The translations under genes and the position numbers were made by a program. From Sediminibacterium sp. (GTDB taxonomy: Bacteria > Bacteroidota > Bacteroidia > Chitinophagales > Chitinophagaceae), in NCBI GenBank assembly GCA_017537025.1, contig JAFWCB010000004.1, positions 401,871-465,870 on the forward strand: a stretch of 64,000 nucleotides of DNA. Direction: 5' to 3'. Shown here piece by piece: positions 17,253 through 26,765 of the stretch. The notes below the pieces were generated by a model that had not been told where the DNA came from, ran no database searches, and saw nothing but the letters and a program-made list of their open reading frames with translations. Each line of letters opens with the position of its first letter. Positions within the stretch are counted from its first letter, which is position 1.

Positions 17253-18872
17253 CTAATTAGATAAAATATCAAATTTAGATTTGGGTCTTTTGTCAATGAT
17301 CCATTTAAACCCTCTCAGTTTTAATTCATCATGATTTACTTGCCGCATAGGATAAGTTGTTCCATCTAAATTTCGCAAAAAAATGACTCTTTTGGGCTTA
17401 TTATCATCGAAGAAGATATCGATTACATCAGCTGAGGATTTATTTACGCCAACAAATTTTTTATAATCATCTTGGGCGTAATAAATATTTTCTGCATTTC
17501 CTTTCGCTCGCATGGAGGTAATTTGTCCGTCGGTAAATAAAGCATTAATAGTTCTACCTTTCAGTTGGTTATAATAATCGGCACTATCTACTCTGTTAAT
17601 AGCCAGTGCATTTTCGAATACGTATAATCTTTCCGGCTTCTTTTTCCTCAAGTATAAATAAATGGTATCGCCGGTAATTTGATTATTGTTGGCCCATACC
17701 ACAGGACTTTTAAATAAACGAAATACGGAGTCTTCTAGCGAATAGAACAAACTATCCCCACCTGCTTGCAAAGAATCTGAGTATATGCGAACGTTATAAT
17801 AGGCTTCAAAAAATTTATCAGTACTATCTTCCTCACCTTTTTTTACGATGGGGTGTCGTAGTAAGGAATCTCGGACCTGTACTACTTTACGTTGTTTTTT
17901 TAAGTCAGACAGTTTTGCGGAATACAAAGTATCCGCAGTAATATAAATTGTATCAGCTTTTTGTTTTATGATTAGAAGTGGTTTTTGAGTAGCTACAAGT
18001 GCGTTTTTCTTCTTGTTTGTTTTGATATTATTCGCAATCATATCAAAACCTTCCGCCGAATCTTTAGTTCTGTATACGGCATTCCCTCTAAACTCACCCA
18101 GACCTGTAGAATCATCAAAAGCCATCTCATCTGCTGTGAAAGTAGAACTACTATCTTCAATGATCGATCTTTTATAGAGCTCGGCTTTCTTATTACGCAT
18201 GTCGTAAAAACCTTCCCTGGTACGTATGGTACGCTTATCTTTAATATTATAGATAACAGTTGGCGCTGTAAAAGTGGTGAGCTCTGTTGATGTATTATAT
18301 TGTAAGGTATCCGTTGTGATTTTAGTATCTGGGTCGATCATGAGTACCTTCTTTTTGAAGATCACATCTTTTGTATCGCCATAATAATACCCTTCTTTAC
18401 TTGTTAGGGTAGACTTTTTACTTACTAATTTCCCACCGGTTAAGTAGGTGCCAATCTTTATAGTAACATCATATTCTAGTTCTTCGGTAGTAAGTGTTCC
18501 TTTGCCATCTGTTAATCTTACCTTGTTTTTTAGAAAAGCTTTCTTCTCTTTTCCTAAATATTTTAAATACTGAGCATAGGTATGTACACTATCAGCATCA
18601 TTGATATGTACGTTCCCGAATGCTTCTAGCATATTTAATGATCTATTCAATACCGCACTATCAGCATAAAAAAATGTTTTGCCTTGCTGAACTTTTACAT
18701 TACCCGCTAGTGAAATGAAAGTGGTACTATCTTTTGTAAGTAAGTTATACCTCTCTGCAAATAATATATCCAAACGCTTTGCCCCCAATGAGGTAGTATC
18801 TACTGCTGGTTTTTGAGCAAACAAAAAAGCCGGAAAAAAAAATAATATTGAAAAAAGGATTCTTTTTATCAT
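17253..18872 (-). CDS. OstA/LptA-like periplasmic protein
   Basis: The 539-residue protein starts with a signal peptide (MIKRILFSILFFFPAFLFAQ) and continues as repeated beta strands of the OstA/LptA jellyroll type, for example ISLAGNVKVQQGKTFFYADSAVL and LEAFGNVHINDADSVHTYAQYLKYLG, with recurring DT(I/L) words. Family knowledge: OstA/LptA proteins form the periplasmic bridge that carries lipopolysaccharide to LptD. It is far longer than E. coli LptA (about 185 residues), as is usual for Bacteroidota OstA-like proteins. It lies 4 bases from the MCE gene and near the divergent LptD-like gene, which supports a role in outer membrane lipid transport. Confidence 0.85.
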   Translation of the reverse strand: MIKRILFSILFFFPAFLFAQKPAVDTTSLGAKRLDILFAERYNLLTKDSTTFISLAGNVKVQQGKTFFYADSAVLNRSLNMLEAFGNVHINDADSVHTYAQYLKYLGKEKKAFLKNKVRLTDGKGTLTTEELEYDVTIKIGTYLTGGKLVSKKSTLTSKEGYYYGDTKDVIFKKKVLMIDPDTKITTDTLQYNTSTELTTFTAPTVIYNIKDKRTIRTREGFYDMRNKKAELYKRSIIEDSSSTFTADEMAFDDSTGLGEFRGNAVYRTKDSAEGFDMIANNIKTNKKKNALVATQKPLLIIKQKADTIYITADTLYSAKLSDLKKQRKVVQVRDSLLRHPIVKKGEEDSTDKFFEAYYNVRIYSDSLQAGGDSLFYSLEDSVFRLFKSPVVWANNNQITGDTIYLYLRKKKPERLYVFENALAINRVDSADYYNQLKGRTINALFTDGQITSMRAKGNAENIYYAQDDYKKFVGVNKSSADVIDIFFDDNKPKRVIFLRNLDGTTYPMRQVNHDELKLRGFKWIIDKRPKSKFDILSN

Positions 18873-18876
18873 GCCT

Positions 18877-19881
18877 TTATTGCTTCAATAGCGAATCGTT
18901 AGCGGGAGAGGTAAGTGGTCCTGTTTTATCTTTTTTCCCAAAAACAGAAATATTTACATACCGCTTGGGGTGCATACGTAAATCATCAACTAAAATATTC
19001 GCACTTCGTATAGTATTATTTAAATTATTATATAATGATTTATCATTAATAAGTTTGCCTAAAGAACCATCTTGAGAATTCATTTTAGCAATAACTGAAT
19101 TCATATTTGAAATAGCTAGTTTCAATTTTTCAACAGAACCGGATAAGTCAGCTTTTGATAAATTATCTGTAGCTTTTGTTACATTATCTAATGAGCGGGT
19201 AATCTTATCGTTATTGTCGCTTAAGTTTTTAGTGAAACTGTTAACGTTTTCCATCGATTTGGCAATGGTTCCTGTTTGCTTATTTAGCATAGCTTCTAAG
19301 GAAGCTGAGGAGGCAACCAGGCTTGCCGTAGTTTTATTTACATTGGCAATAACCCCTTGCAAATTATTTTTTGTTGTGGGATCAAAAATGGTATTTACAT
19401 TTTTTAAAACACTATCGAGAGTATGTATAGTAGTTTTAAGCTGATCTGCAGCGGGGTTCAATTTATCCATTACACCGCCCAATAAACCGGCACTAGGTGC
19501 AGTTTGTATCGTATCTCCCGATTGTAAAAATTTTTTCTCGTTCCCTAGCGTAATACTAATACTTGGTGATCCAAGTGGGTTGCCATTGATGATAGCAACA
19601 GAATTTACAGGTATTTGATAATTGTCTTTCAGCTTTATAGAAACAACGATAGCAGACAATTGCTGATCAGCATTCTCGATATCCGCAACTGCCCCCACCT
19701 GAAAGCCGTTCACATAGACAGGATTAGAGATTCTTATTTCTTTGGCATCTGTATATCTGGCGAATAAATAATTACCCGTCTTTAAAAGTGTTCTTCCTTT
19801 TAAAAAATTGAATCCGAGGATAAGAAAAGTGATAGCTATTGCCGTTAATACCCCAACTTTGGTTTCATTTGAAATTTTCAT
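18877..19881 (-). CDS. MCE/MlaD-family lipid transport protein
   Basis: From the ATG at 19881 (MKISNETKVGVLTAIAI) the protein has 334 residues: an N-terminal membrane anchor, one MCE domain (LFARYTDAKEIRISNPVYVNGFQVGAVADIE, then NPLGSPSISITLG) and a long C-terminal helical part rich in Asn, Ser, Thr and Lys that probably forms a coiled coil or tunnel. Family knowledge: MCE proteins bind lipids and move them between inner and outer membranes with MlaE/MlaF-type ABC partners. No mlaE or mlaF is next to it, so the partners are encoded elsewhere. It lies between the amidase and the OstA-like gene in one transcription unit. Confidence 0.9.
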   Translation of the reverse strand: MKISNETKVGVLTAIAITFLILGFNFLKGRTLLKTGNYLFARYTDAKEIRISNPVYVNGFQVGAVADIENADQQLSAIVVSIKLKDNYQIPVNSVAIINGNPLGSPSISITLGNEKKFLQSGDTIQTAPSAGLLGGVMDKLNPAADQLKTTIHTLDSVLKNVNTIFDPTTKNNLQGVIANVNKTTASLVASSASLEAMLNKQTGTIAKSMENVNSFTKNLSDNNDKITRSLDNVTKATDNLSKADLSGSVEKLKLAISNMNSVIAKMNSQDGSLGKLINDKSLYNNLNNTIRSANILVDDLRMHPKRYVNISVFGKKDKTGPLTSPANDSLLKQ

Positions 19882-19922
19882 CTGATGCTTGGTTATTTGC
19901 CCAAACAAATGTACGTGTTTCT

Positions 19923-20867
19923 TTATTTACGGTTTATCATTCCAAGAGACCCGTTGCCTTGTTGTTTTTCCAGGGAATATTTATAACGCTTTAAAGATTT
20001 AATCAATACTTCGCAGATCTCTTTCTGCCCATCTTCACTATTAAGATAATCTTCCTCTTCTTGATTAGAAATAAAGCCTGTTTCTACCAAAACAGCAGGC
20101 ATAGCTACAGCATATAATACAAAAATGCCCTCTTTTCGTTGTTTTGCTTCCCGGCTAATCCTACCTACTTTTTTAAATTCATCTTCAATGGTAAGTGCTA
20201 AATCTGCACTGCGTTGGAAATAAGTTTGAGCCTTCATGCTCATCAGCATCATTTTAGCAGGGTCATTTTTTTGGAATTCCTGCATTTCTTTTATCGTTGC
20301 ACTGTCTAAATATAAATCTTCATTTTTACTTAAGGCATTCATTCTACCACCTGTTTTATCTACCGGATAAATGAAAGTCTCGGTTCCTTTCGCAGGGTTT
20401 GGAGTATACCAATGGCGATATTCTTTCACTTTTCTGGTATACTTTTTCCTTTTCTTACCCTTTCCTTTATAGTAAGTTTCAGTTTTGTACCCTATAAATT
20501 CTTTGTGGTGAATATCATCTGCTGAGTTCACATGTATACAAAGAAATAGATCGCCCTTCGCCTGATTGGCAATTTCAGCCTTACGCGTAACATGGTCGAA
20601 TACATCTGTTCTTCGGGTCATCACAACTTCAACATCGGGCATTTCTTCTGTCATCATCTTTTCCAGCTTCAAGGCAATCGATAAGGCAATAGCTGCCTCT
20701 GTTGAATACTTTCCTTTGGCTCCCACATCGGCACCGCCATGACCAGCATCTATCACAATTCTTTTTAATCCTTGTTTCTGAATGGGCTTTTTATCTTTAT
20801 CACTAAAAGAAAAAGATGCCATTCCAAGCATTAACAAAATAAAAGCAGCGAAATATTGTTTAATCAT
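19923..20867 (-). CDS. N-acetylmuramoyl-L-alanine amidase (Amidase_3)
   Basis: The 314-residue secreted enzyme has a signal peptide (IKQYFAAFILLMLGMASFSFS) and the Amidase_3 zinc site: His in VIDAGHGGADVGAKG, Glu in STEAAIALSIALKL, His in FLCIHVNSAD and the catalytic Glu in AVLVETGFISNQEEEDYL. A Lys-rich insertion (YYKGKGKKRKKYTRKVKEYRHW is its core) between the second and third zinc residues is characteristic of Bacteroidota members. It cleaves the amide bond between MurNAc and the stem peptide, for cell separation or wall turnover. It heads the amidase-MCE-OstA-NhaA unit and is divergent from the LptD-like gene over only 69 bases. Confidence 0.93.
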   Translation of the reverse strand: MIKQYFAAFILLMLGMASFSFSDKDKKPIQKQGLKRIVIDAGHGGADVGAKGKYSTEAAIALSIALKLEKMMTEEMPDVEVVMTRRTDVFDHVTRKAEIANQAKGDLFLCIHVNSADDIHHKEFIGYKTETYYKGKGKKRKKYTRKVKEYRHWYTPNPAKGTETFIYPVDKTGGRMNALSKNEDLYLDSATIKEMQEFQKNDPAKMMLMSMKAQTYFQRSADLALTIEDEFKKVGRISREAKQRKEGIFVLYAVAMPAVLVETGFISNQEEEDYLNSEDGQKEICEVLIKSLKRYKYSLEKQQGNGSLGMINRK

Positions 20868-20936
20868 ATCAATTACTTGAACATTGAATCACATGTATCC
20901 TTTTCCGCAGTTAAAGCCTAATTTTACGGCGTCACT

Positions 20937-23612
20937 ATGAATAGAAACTGTAAATTTAACGTAAAAGGGGGGCTGGCTATTGTTCTAACATCGTTTTTCG
21001 CGATATTAACAGTTTTTATACAACCTGTTTTCGCAGGGGAACCCGGTTTTAACAATTATTTACAAAGTCTTGATACTATCAAACCTCAAAAAAAGGTAGA
21101 CACAGCCTTTAAAAAACAAAGATCCGATTCTTTGATACAAAAGGTAGATACCCTAACTATCTCAAAAGATTCCATTGAGGCACCCATTAAATATATAGCA
21201 GAAGATTCAGGCGTTTTAGTTATCGATACGAAAGAGTTCTTTTTGTATGGTAAGGCAAAAGTTAATTATACAGATTTAAAACTAGATGCTGCTACGATCA
21301 GTTATGATCAGCGAACACAAATAGTGAAGGCTTTCGGATCCTTGGATTCAACCGGTAATCCTTTAAGCAAGCCACAGTTTATTCAAGGTGAAATGAAATC
21401 CGTTAGTGATACTATTTTGTATAATATGAAATCGGGAAAAGGACTTACCCGTAATACTTTTTTTCAGGAAGGTGAGATTTATGTTAATGCCATCGATTTA
21501 AAGAAAATAAGTGCTACAGAAGTATTTGCGAGAAGAGCTCGCTTTACTACCTGTAATTTAGATACTCCCCACTATAATTTTCGAACCAGTAAAATGAAGA
21601 TCATCAATAATAAATTTGGTATTGCTGGTCCTTCATTTCCCGAATTCGAAGGGGTACCTATGCCAATTGGTATACCCTTTGGTATTTTTCCTTTAAGTAA
21701 AGGGCGTCATTCCGGGATATTACCTCCAGCTTTTACGGCAAGTCCGGATTTCGGTTTAGGTCTCGAAGGATTGGGTTACTATAAAGTAATTAACGATAAT
21801 GTGGATGTAACGGCACGAAGTAATATCTATTCATTTGGCGGATGGATGTTGAATATCAATTCAAAATATATCAAGCGGTATGCTTTTACCGGTGGTTTAA
21901 ATATCACTTTTCAGAATACAAAAAGTTTAAATAGAACAGTTGGCGTAAAGGATGAATTCAATAATACGCGGTCTTTTATGATCAACTGGAATCATAGTAA
22001 AGATAGTAGGGCCAGACCGGGAACTACCTTTTCGGCTAACGTAAACTTTGGAAGTACCCGCTTCAATCAAACCGTATTTAATAACCCTTTTGTTAACTTT
22101 CAAAATCAGCTAAGTTCTTCTATCAGTTACAGTAAAGACTGGCGCGGCAAGTACAATGTGTCCATAAACCTGAATCATAATCAGAATAATAATTTGCGTC
22201 TGGTAAATTTAAATTTACCAACAGTTAATTTCAATGTTGTTACTTTTTATCCATTCCAAAAGGAAGACCATGTTGGTGCTGTAAAATGGTATGAAAAAAT
22301 GGGTATCGGGTATAGCGGTAATTTTCAAAATCAATTTTCTTTTTATGATACCGCTTTCAATTTAAGAAAGCTGCTGGATACGGCCCAATACGGAGCCTCG
22401 CATAATATCCCGATTACTTTATCACTGCCGTCATTAGGACCCATCACTATCGCACCATCTGTTTCTTATGAAGAGCGTTGGTATGGACAAAGAACGTTTC
22501 TTAGTTGGGATTCTACCAAGAAAAGAGTGGATACGGTAAAGCAAAGAGGTTTTTACACTGCCAGGCAAATGAGTTTTGGTATTTCAGCTAATACCCGAAT
22601 CTTCGGTACCTACACTTTCGGTCCAACAAGCAATATCATTGCTATCCGTCATGAAATCAGGCCTACTATATCATTTAATTATCAACCGGATTTTGGAAGA
22701 AGATACCATTACTCTACCCAAGTAGATACTACAGGAAGAGTGCTGCGTTTCTCTCAATTCCAAGGGGGCGTTATTGGTTCTTTTGGTGAAGGTGCATTTG
22801 GTGGAATCAGTTTTGGGGTAGATAATTTATTAGAAATGAAGATGAAGAATACGAAGGATAGCTCTGATAAAAAAGGAAGGAAAGTAAAACTGATTGATGG
22901 ATTTGGATTCAATTCGTCTTATAATTTTTTAGCCGACAGCTTTAAATTAGGTCAATTTAATTTGTATGCCAGAAGCACTTTATTCGAAAAAGTAAATATT
23001 ACAGCAGGCGCTATTCTAAACCCTTATAAAATTGATTCGGCTGGGTATCAGATAAATCAGATTTTTTTTGATCCCGGAAAGTTTAAGTTTGGTAGAATTA
23101 CAGGCGGAAATATTTCTGTTTCCACTTCTTTCAAAAGCAAATCAAAAGACGGCAAAACAGATAAGGAGAGAGAAAAATCAATACCCATTGATCCATTCTT
23201 AACGCCTGATGAACAACAAAGGCAATTACAATTTGCCCGTGCTAATCCAGCAGAGTTTACCGACTTCAATATTCCTTGGAATATTACCCTTTCTTATTCT
23301 CTCAATTTTACAAGAAGATTAAAGACTGATTTTTCCGGATTTGTAACGGAAACTTTTTCGTCCGTAAACTTTAATGGTGATTTCAGTTTAACAGATAAAT
23401 GGAAGGTAGGTGCCACTGGCTATTATGATATTACGAGAAAGAGCTTACAACAGCTAAGTACTTTCATTACGCGTGAAATGCATTGTTGGCAGCTATCTAT
23501 CAATGTAACTCCCATTGGGCTATTCAGATCTTTTAATATCACGATAAATCCTAAGTCAGGCATTTTGCGGGATCTCCGTATTAATAGGAGTAGAACGTTT
23601 TCCAGTAACTAA
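20937..23612 (+). CDS. lptD: LptD-like LPS assembly outer membrane protein
   Basis: The 891-residue protein has a signal peptide, an N-terminal OstA-like jellyroll (VLVIDTKEFFLYGKAKVNYTDLKLDAATI, then NKFGIAGPSFPEF) and a large C-terminal beta barrel with repeated aromatic strand ends. The segment FEGVPMPIGIPFGIFPLSKGRHSGILPP is characteristic of LptD. Family knowledge: LptD with LptE inserts lipopolysaccharide in the outer leaflet. The cysteine pattern of E. coli LptD is not evident, as expected for this phylum. It is divergent from the amidase/MCE/OstA block, and its stop abuts the stop of plsC. Confidence 0.9.
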   Translation: MNRNCKFNVKGGLAIVLTSFFAILTVFIQPVFAGEPGFNNYLQSLDTIKPQKKVDTAFKKQRSDSLIQKVDTLTISKDSIEAPIKYIAEDSGVLVIDTKEFFLYGKAKVNYTDLKLDAATISYDQRTQIVKAFGSLDSTGNPLSKPQFIQGEMKSVSDTILYNMKSGKGLTRNTFFQEGEIYVNAIDLKKISATEVFARRARFTTCNLDTPHYNFRTSKMKIINNKFGIAGPSFPEFEGVPMPIGIPFGIFPLSKGRHSGILPPAFTASPDFGLGLEGLGYYKVINDNVDVTARSNIYSFGGWMLNINSKYIKRYAFTGGLNITFQNTKSLNRTVGVKDEFNNTRSFMINWNHSKDSRARPGTTFSANVNFGSTRFNQTVFNNPFVNFQNQLSSSISYSKDWRGKYNVSINLNHNQNNNLRLVNLNLPTVNFNVVTFYPFQKEDHVGAVKWYEKMGIGYSGNFQNQFSFYDTAFNLRKLLDTAQYGASHNIPITLSLPSLGPITIAPSVSYEERWYGQRTFLSWDSTKKRVDTVKQRGFYTARQMSFGISANTRIFGTYTFGPTSNIIAIRHEIRPTISFNYQPDFGRRYHYSTQVDTTGRVLRFSQFQGGVIGSFGEGAFGGISFGVDNLLEMKMKNTKDSSDKKGRKVKLIDGFGFNSSYNFLADSFKLGQFNLYARSTLFEKVNITAGAILNPYKIDSAGYQINQIFFDPGKFKFGRITGGNISVSTSFKSKSKDGKTDKEREKSIPIDPFLTPDEQQRQLQFARANPAEFTDFNIPWNITLSYSLNFTRRLKTDFSGFVTETFSSVNFNGDFSLTDKWKVGATGYYDITRKSLQQLSTFITREMHCWQLSINVTPIGLFRSFNITINPKSGILRDLRINRSRTFSSN

Positions 23613-24347
23613 TTAGCGGTTTGCTACATAATAGTCGTACATGGTTTGATATACCTTGGCTTTCAATGCTTCGGCTGTTAACCCATCAATCGATATGGGT
23701 GGCAAAAAATGAATTTTTAAGCGAGCAGGTAAAAAGTAAAAAAACTTATTTGCGGGTAAGGCTTTGGCGGTATTAAAAATTACGGTTGGGATAATATCAT
23801 GTTTGGTATCCACAGCTAGTTTGAAAGCGCCATCATAAAATTCTTTTAATGGTTCCCCCGTTTTATTTCGGGTTCCTTCCGGGTAAATACACATATGCAT
23901 ACCATTATCCAATGCTGCTTTCATGCCTTCAAAACTTTTTCTTCTGCTGGCATCACTTTTTCTATCTACAATAACAGAACCTCTTTTATAATACCAACCA
24001 AATAGAGGGATTTTTACAAACGATTTTTTGGCAATGGTTTGATTGGCGCCGGGAATAAAAGGAGATGACAGCGGAACGTCTAATAAAGCATTATGGTTAC
24101 AGGTTACAATATATGTTTTGCCGGCTTCAAAATTTTCGGTTCCCCGTACATTAACCGGGCAGCCAACCAGTGTTAACCAAACACGCATCCAAACTTTTGA
24201 AATAGCAATGAAATAAGATATTCCTTTCGGATCTTTAAAGAAAGATGTGAGGTAAGAGGGGATTAGAAAAATGAGAAAAGTTGTAATGAAACTAATGATT
24301 CCCCACAACGCCCATAACCGTGCAAAAATATTTTTCATCCATTTCAT
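23613..24347 (-). CDS. plsC: 1-acyl-sn-glycerol-3-phosphate acyltransferase
   Basis: The 244-residue protein has an N-terminal membrane helix pair and the PlsC acyltransferase motifs: NHNALLDVPL (the HX4D catalytic motif), KKSFVKIPLFGWYYKRGSVIVDRK and YPEGTRNKTGEPL (glycerol phosphate binding). It acylates lysophosphatidic acid to phosphatidic acid at the inner membrane. Its start codon overlaps the stop of the uracil-DNA glycosylase gene by one base (TAATG), so the two are translated in a coupled way. It is convergent with lptD without any spacer. Confidence 0.93.
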   Translation of the reverse strand: MKWMKNIFARLWALWGIISFITTFLIFLIPSYLTSFFKDPKGISYFIAISKVWMRVWLTLVGCPVNVRGTENFEAGKTYIVTCNHNALLDVPLSSPFIPGANQTIAKKSFVKIPLFGWYYKRGSVIVDRKSDASRRKSFEGMKAALDNGMHMCIYPEGTRNKTGEPLKEFYDGAFKLAVDTKHDIIPTVIFNTAKALPANKFFYFLPARLKIHFLPPISIDGLTAEALKAKVYQTMYDYYVANR

Positions 24348-25018
24348 TATAGTATCCAGTTTATAGGGTCTAAACCTTGTTCCACTAGTAATGTATTGGT
24401 TTTACTAAAATGCTTACAACCAAAAAAACCTTTATCTGCACTAAAAGGAGAGGGATGAGCCGCTTTAAGAATATGATGCTTGGTAATATCAATTAAATGG
24501 GCTTTTTCTTGAGCAAATTTACCCCATAACAAAAAAACGATCCCTTTTTTTTCTGTTGATATTTTTTGAATAACAGCATCGGTAAAATTCATCCAGCCAA
24601 TTTTAGCGTGACTGGCCGGTTCATTAGCACGTACGCTTAATACAGCATTCAAGAGTAATACCCCCTGACTAGCCCACGCAGTTAAATTACCGTGCTTGGG
24701 TATTGCCATGCCAATATCATTTTTCAATTCCTTGAATATATTAACCAATGAAGGTGGTATGGCGATCCCATCCGGAACAGAAAAAGATAAACCATGTGCT
24801 TGAGAGGGGCCATGGTATGGATCCTGACCTAGGATTACAACTTTTAATTTATCAAAAGTAGTATGCTCAAATGCATTGAAAATCAGTCTACCTGGTGGGT
24901 AAATCACTTTTCCCGCCGCACGTTCCGTTTTTAGATGAAGGACGATCTGCTCAAAATAAGGCTTAGCAAATTCCTCTGCTAATACTTTTTTCCAGCTTTG
25001 TTCAATTTTAACATCCAT
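24347..25018 (-). CDS. ung: Uracil-DNA glycosylase (family 1)
   Basis: The 223-residue protein carries the family 1 motifs: VVILGQDPYHGPSQAHGLSFSV with the catalytic Asp and Tyr in GQDPYHG, LLLNAVLSVRANEPASH with the uracil-contacting Asn, and ILKAAHPSPFSADKGFFG with the DNA-intercalation loop HPSPFS. It removes uracil from DNA in base excision repair. The size is normal. It forms a two-gene unit with plsC. Its start lies about 40 bases from the tRNA-Arg gene on the same strand, and the tRNA terminator lies between them. Confidence 0.97.
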   Translation of the reverse strand: MDVKIEQSWKKVLAEEFAKPYFEQIVLHLKTERAAGKVIYPPGRLIFNAFEHTTFDKLKVVILGQDPYHGPSQAHGLSFSVPDGIAIPPSLVNIFKELKNDIGMAIPKHGNLTAWASQGVLLLNAVLSVRANEPASHAKIGWMNFTDAVIQKISTEKKGIVFLLWGKFAQEKAHLIDITKHHILKAAHPSPFSADKGFFGCKHFSKTNTLLVEQGLDPINWIL

Positions 25019-25024
25019 ACAAAC

Positions 25025-25057
25025 ATAAAAAAAGTGAAATCGATATTGATTTCACTT
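25025..25057 (-). terminator. Intrinsic terminator of the tRNA-Arg gene
   Basis: On the minus strand, a perfect 10-bp stem (pairing 25032-25041 with 25048-25057) with a 6-base loop is followed by seven T residues. It begins two bases after the mature 3-prime end of the tRNA, so it separates the tRNA transcript from ung. Confidence 0.9.
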
Positions 25058-25059
25058 AG

Positions 25060-25133
25060 TGATCCGGATTGGATTCGAACCAATGACCTACTGCTTAGAA
25101 GGCAGTTGCTCTATCCAGCTGAGCTACCGAACC
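25060..25133 (-). tRNA. tRNA-Arg (anticodon TCT)
   Basis: The minus strand folds as a 74-nt cloverleaf. The 7-bp acceptor stem pairs GGTTCGG with CCGGATC, with two G-U wobbles. The D arm contains AGCTCAGCTGGATAGAGC, the anticodon stem is ACTGC/GCAGT with loop CTTCTAA, and the T arm contains GGTTCGAATCC. The anticodon TCT reads AGA arginine codons. The discriminator base is A and CCA is not encoded. A terminator follows immediately. Confidence 0.97.
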
Positions 25134-25229
25134 ATAATTCAGAGGCGCAAAGTAAGGGAAAATTATGCAGTTTTCCAAGCTGTTTCAACCCCTGATAAAT
25201 CCGTTACTTTGCACCAAAGGATTGCCCAG

Positions 25230-26729
25230 ATGAGCTATAATTACTTGCCACTAGATCGTAAATGGTTACATTTTCAACAAATAAAAAACCTGCTCGATTA
25301 CGATCAACTTGTTTCTATTACTTTCGATGCGCATGAAAGAATATTGGCATGCCGGCAGTATTTAGATCATAAACAAACAAGTTCAGATGCCTTATTTTAT
25401 GGCGTTAATACCGGATTCGGTTTCTTACAAAATGTAAAGATCGACGATTCTCAGATTGAACAACTACAGTATAATTTATTGGTTTCTCATGCTTGTGGTA
25501 TGGGCGAAGAAGTGCCAAAGGCCATTGTAAAATTGATGCTCATGCTCAAAATAAAATCGTTGAGTTATGGGTATAGCGGGGTACAGATTGCTACAGTAAT
25601 CCGTTTAATGGACATGTACAATAACGATGTGTTACCCATTATCTATACACAAGGATCTTTAGGCGCATCCGGAGATTTAGCTCCATTAAGCCATTTAAGC
25701 CTTCCGCTATTGGGATTAGGAGAAGTGAGGATGGGAGGTGAAAAAATGGATAGCGAAAGCGCATTAAAGGCTATGAACTGGCAACCAATTGCTTTGCAAA
25801 GCAAAGAAGGGCTGGCTTTAATAAATGGTACTCAATTTATGAGTGCTTACGGATTATACTGTTTAAAGAAATCAGAACATCTATTGGAGATGGCTGATTT
25901 AATAGCTGCCGTTTCTTTCGATGCTTTTTACTGTGTTACAGAGCCTTTTGAGCCGCATATTCATGCTATTCGGCCGCACAGCGGACAAATTACCGTTGCT
26001 GCTAATATGCGCAAATATTTACAAGGAAGTGCCATCGCTACTACCGCCAAGGAACAAATCCAGGATCCTTATTCTTTTCGATGTATTCCCCAGGTGCATG
26101 GCGCCAGCAGGGGTGCTTTTGCGCATGTATTAGAAGTGTTTATGCAAGAAATAAATTCGGTAACCGATAACCCGAATATATTCCCCGATGAGGATATTAT
26201 AGTTAGTGGAGGTAATTTTCATGGTCAGCCACTTGCATTAGCTCTCGATTATTTAGCGATTGCGATGAGTGAAATTGCGAATATTGCTGAAAGAAGAACC
26301 TATCAATTGATATCCGGACAGCGTGGATTACCTTTATTCCTGGTCAATAATCCGGGCTTACATTCCGGCTTTATGATACCTCAATATACTGCAGCGGGCA
26401 TTGTAAGTGAAAATAAGCAATTATGTACCCCCGCTTCAGTAGATAGTATTTCTTCCAGCAATAATCAAGAAGATCATGTAAGTATGGGGGCTAATGCAGC
26501 TACCAAATGTCTTCGGGTTATTGAAAACGTTGAAAAAGTACTCGCCATAGAATTAATGAGCGCGGCTCAGGCCCTGGAATTCAGACGCCCATTACAGAGT
26601 TCTCCTGTTATTGAAAATATGTTGGCTGCTTACCGAAAAAAAGTAGCTTTTAACGACTTCGACAGGGTTTTACACATTGATATGAAGGAGTCAGTAGCTT
26701 TTATTCAACAGTTCAAACCGGTTGCTTAA
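25230..26729 (+). CDS. hutH: Histidine ammonia-lyase
   Basis: From the ATG at 25230 (MSYNYLPLDRKW) the protein has 500 residues, the usual size. The frame is open further upstream only because it runs through the tRNA gene. The MIO cofactor tripeptide is Ala146-Ser147-Gly148 in GSLGASGDLAPLSH. The specificity pair is Ser86-His87 in NLLVSHACGMG; Ser-His is typical of histidine lyases, whereas Phe-Leu marks phenylalanine lyases and His-Leu tyrosine lyases. It deaminates L-histidine to urocanate. No hutU, hutI or hutG is adjacent, so the rest of the pathway must be encoded elsewhere. A near-match -7 box (TTACTTTG) lies about 20 bases before the start. Confidence 0.9.
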   Translation: MSYNYLPLDRKWLHFQQIKNLLDYDQLVSITFDAHERILACRQYLDHKQTSSDALFYGVNTGFGFLQNVKIDDSQIEQLQYNLLVSHACGMGEEVPKAIVKLMLMLKIKSLSYGYSGVQIATVIRLMDMYNNDVLPIIYTQGSLGASGDLAPLSHLSLPLLGLGEVRMGGEKMDSESALKAMNWQPIALQSKEGLALINGTQFMSAYGLYCLKKSEHLLEMADLIAAVSFDAFYCVTEPFEPHIHAIRPHSGQITVAANMRKYLQGSAIATTAKEQIQDPYSFRCIPQVHGASRGAFAHVLEVFMQEINSVTDNPNIFPDEDIIVSGGNFHGQPLALALDYLAIAMSEIANIAERRTYQLISGQRGLPLFLVNNPGLHSGFMIPQYTAAGIVSENKQLCTPASVDSISSSNNQEDHVSMGANAATKCLRVIENVEKVLAIELMSAAQALEFRRPLQSSPVIENMLAAYRKKVAFNDFDRVLHIDMKESVAFIQQFKPVA

Positions 26730-26739
26730 AACTTGTTCG

Positions 26740-26747
26740 TACCTTTG
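26740..26747 (+). promoter_or_regulatory. -7 promoter box of glnS (TACCTTTG)
   Basis: TACCTTTG fits TAnnTTTG and ends 18 bases before the glnS ATG, in the short gap after hutH. It suggests that glnS has its own promoter and a very short leader. Confidence 0.5.
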
Positions 26748-26765
26748 CCCTTTCAAAAAAAAGGA

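Noticed and set aside
25059-25229. Upstream extension of the histidine ammonia-lyase frame
   Set aside because: It runs antisense through the tRNA-Arg gene; the ATG at 25230 gives the normal family length.
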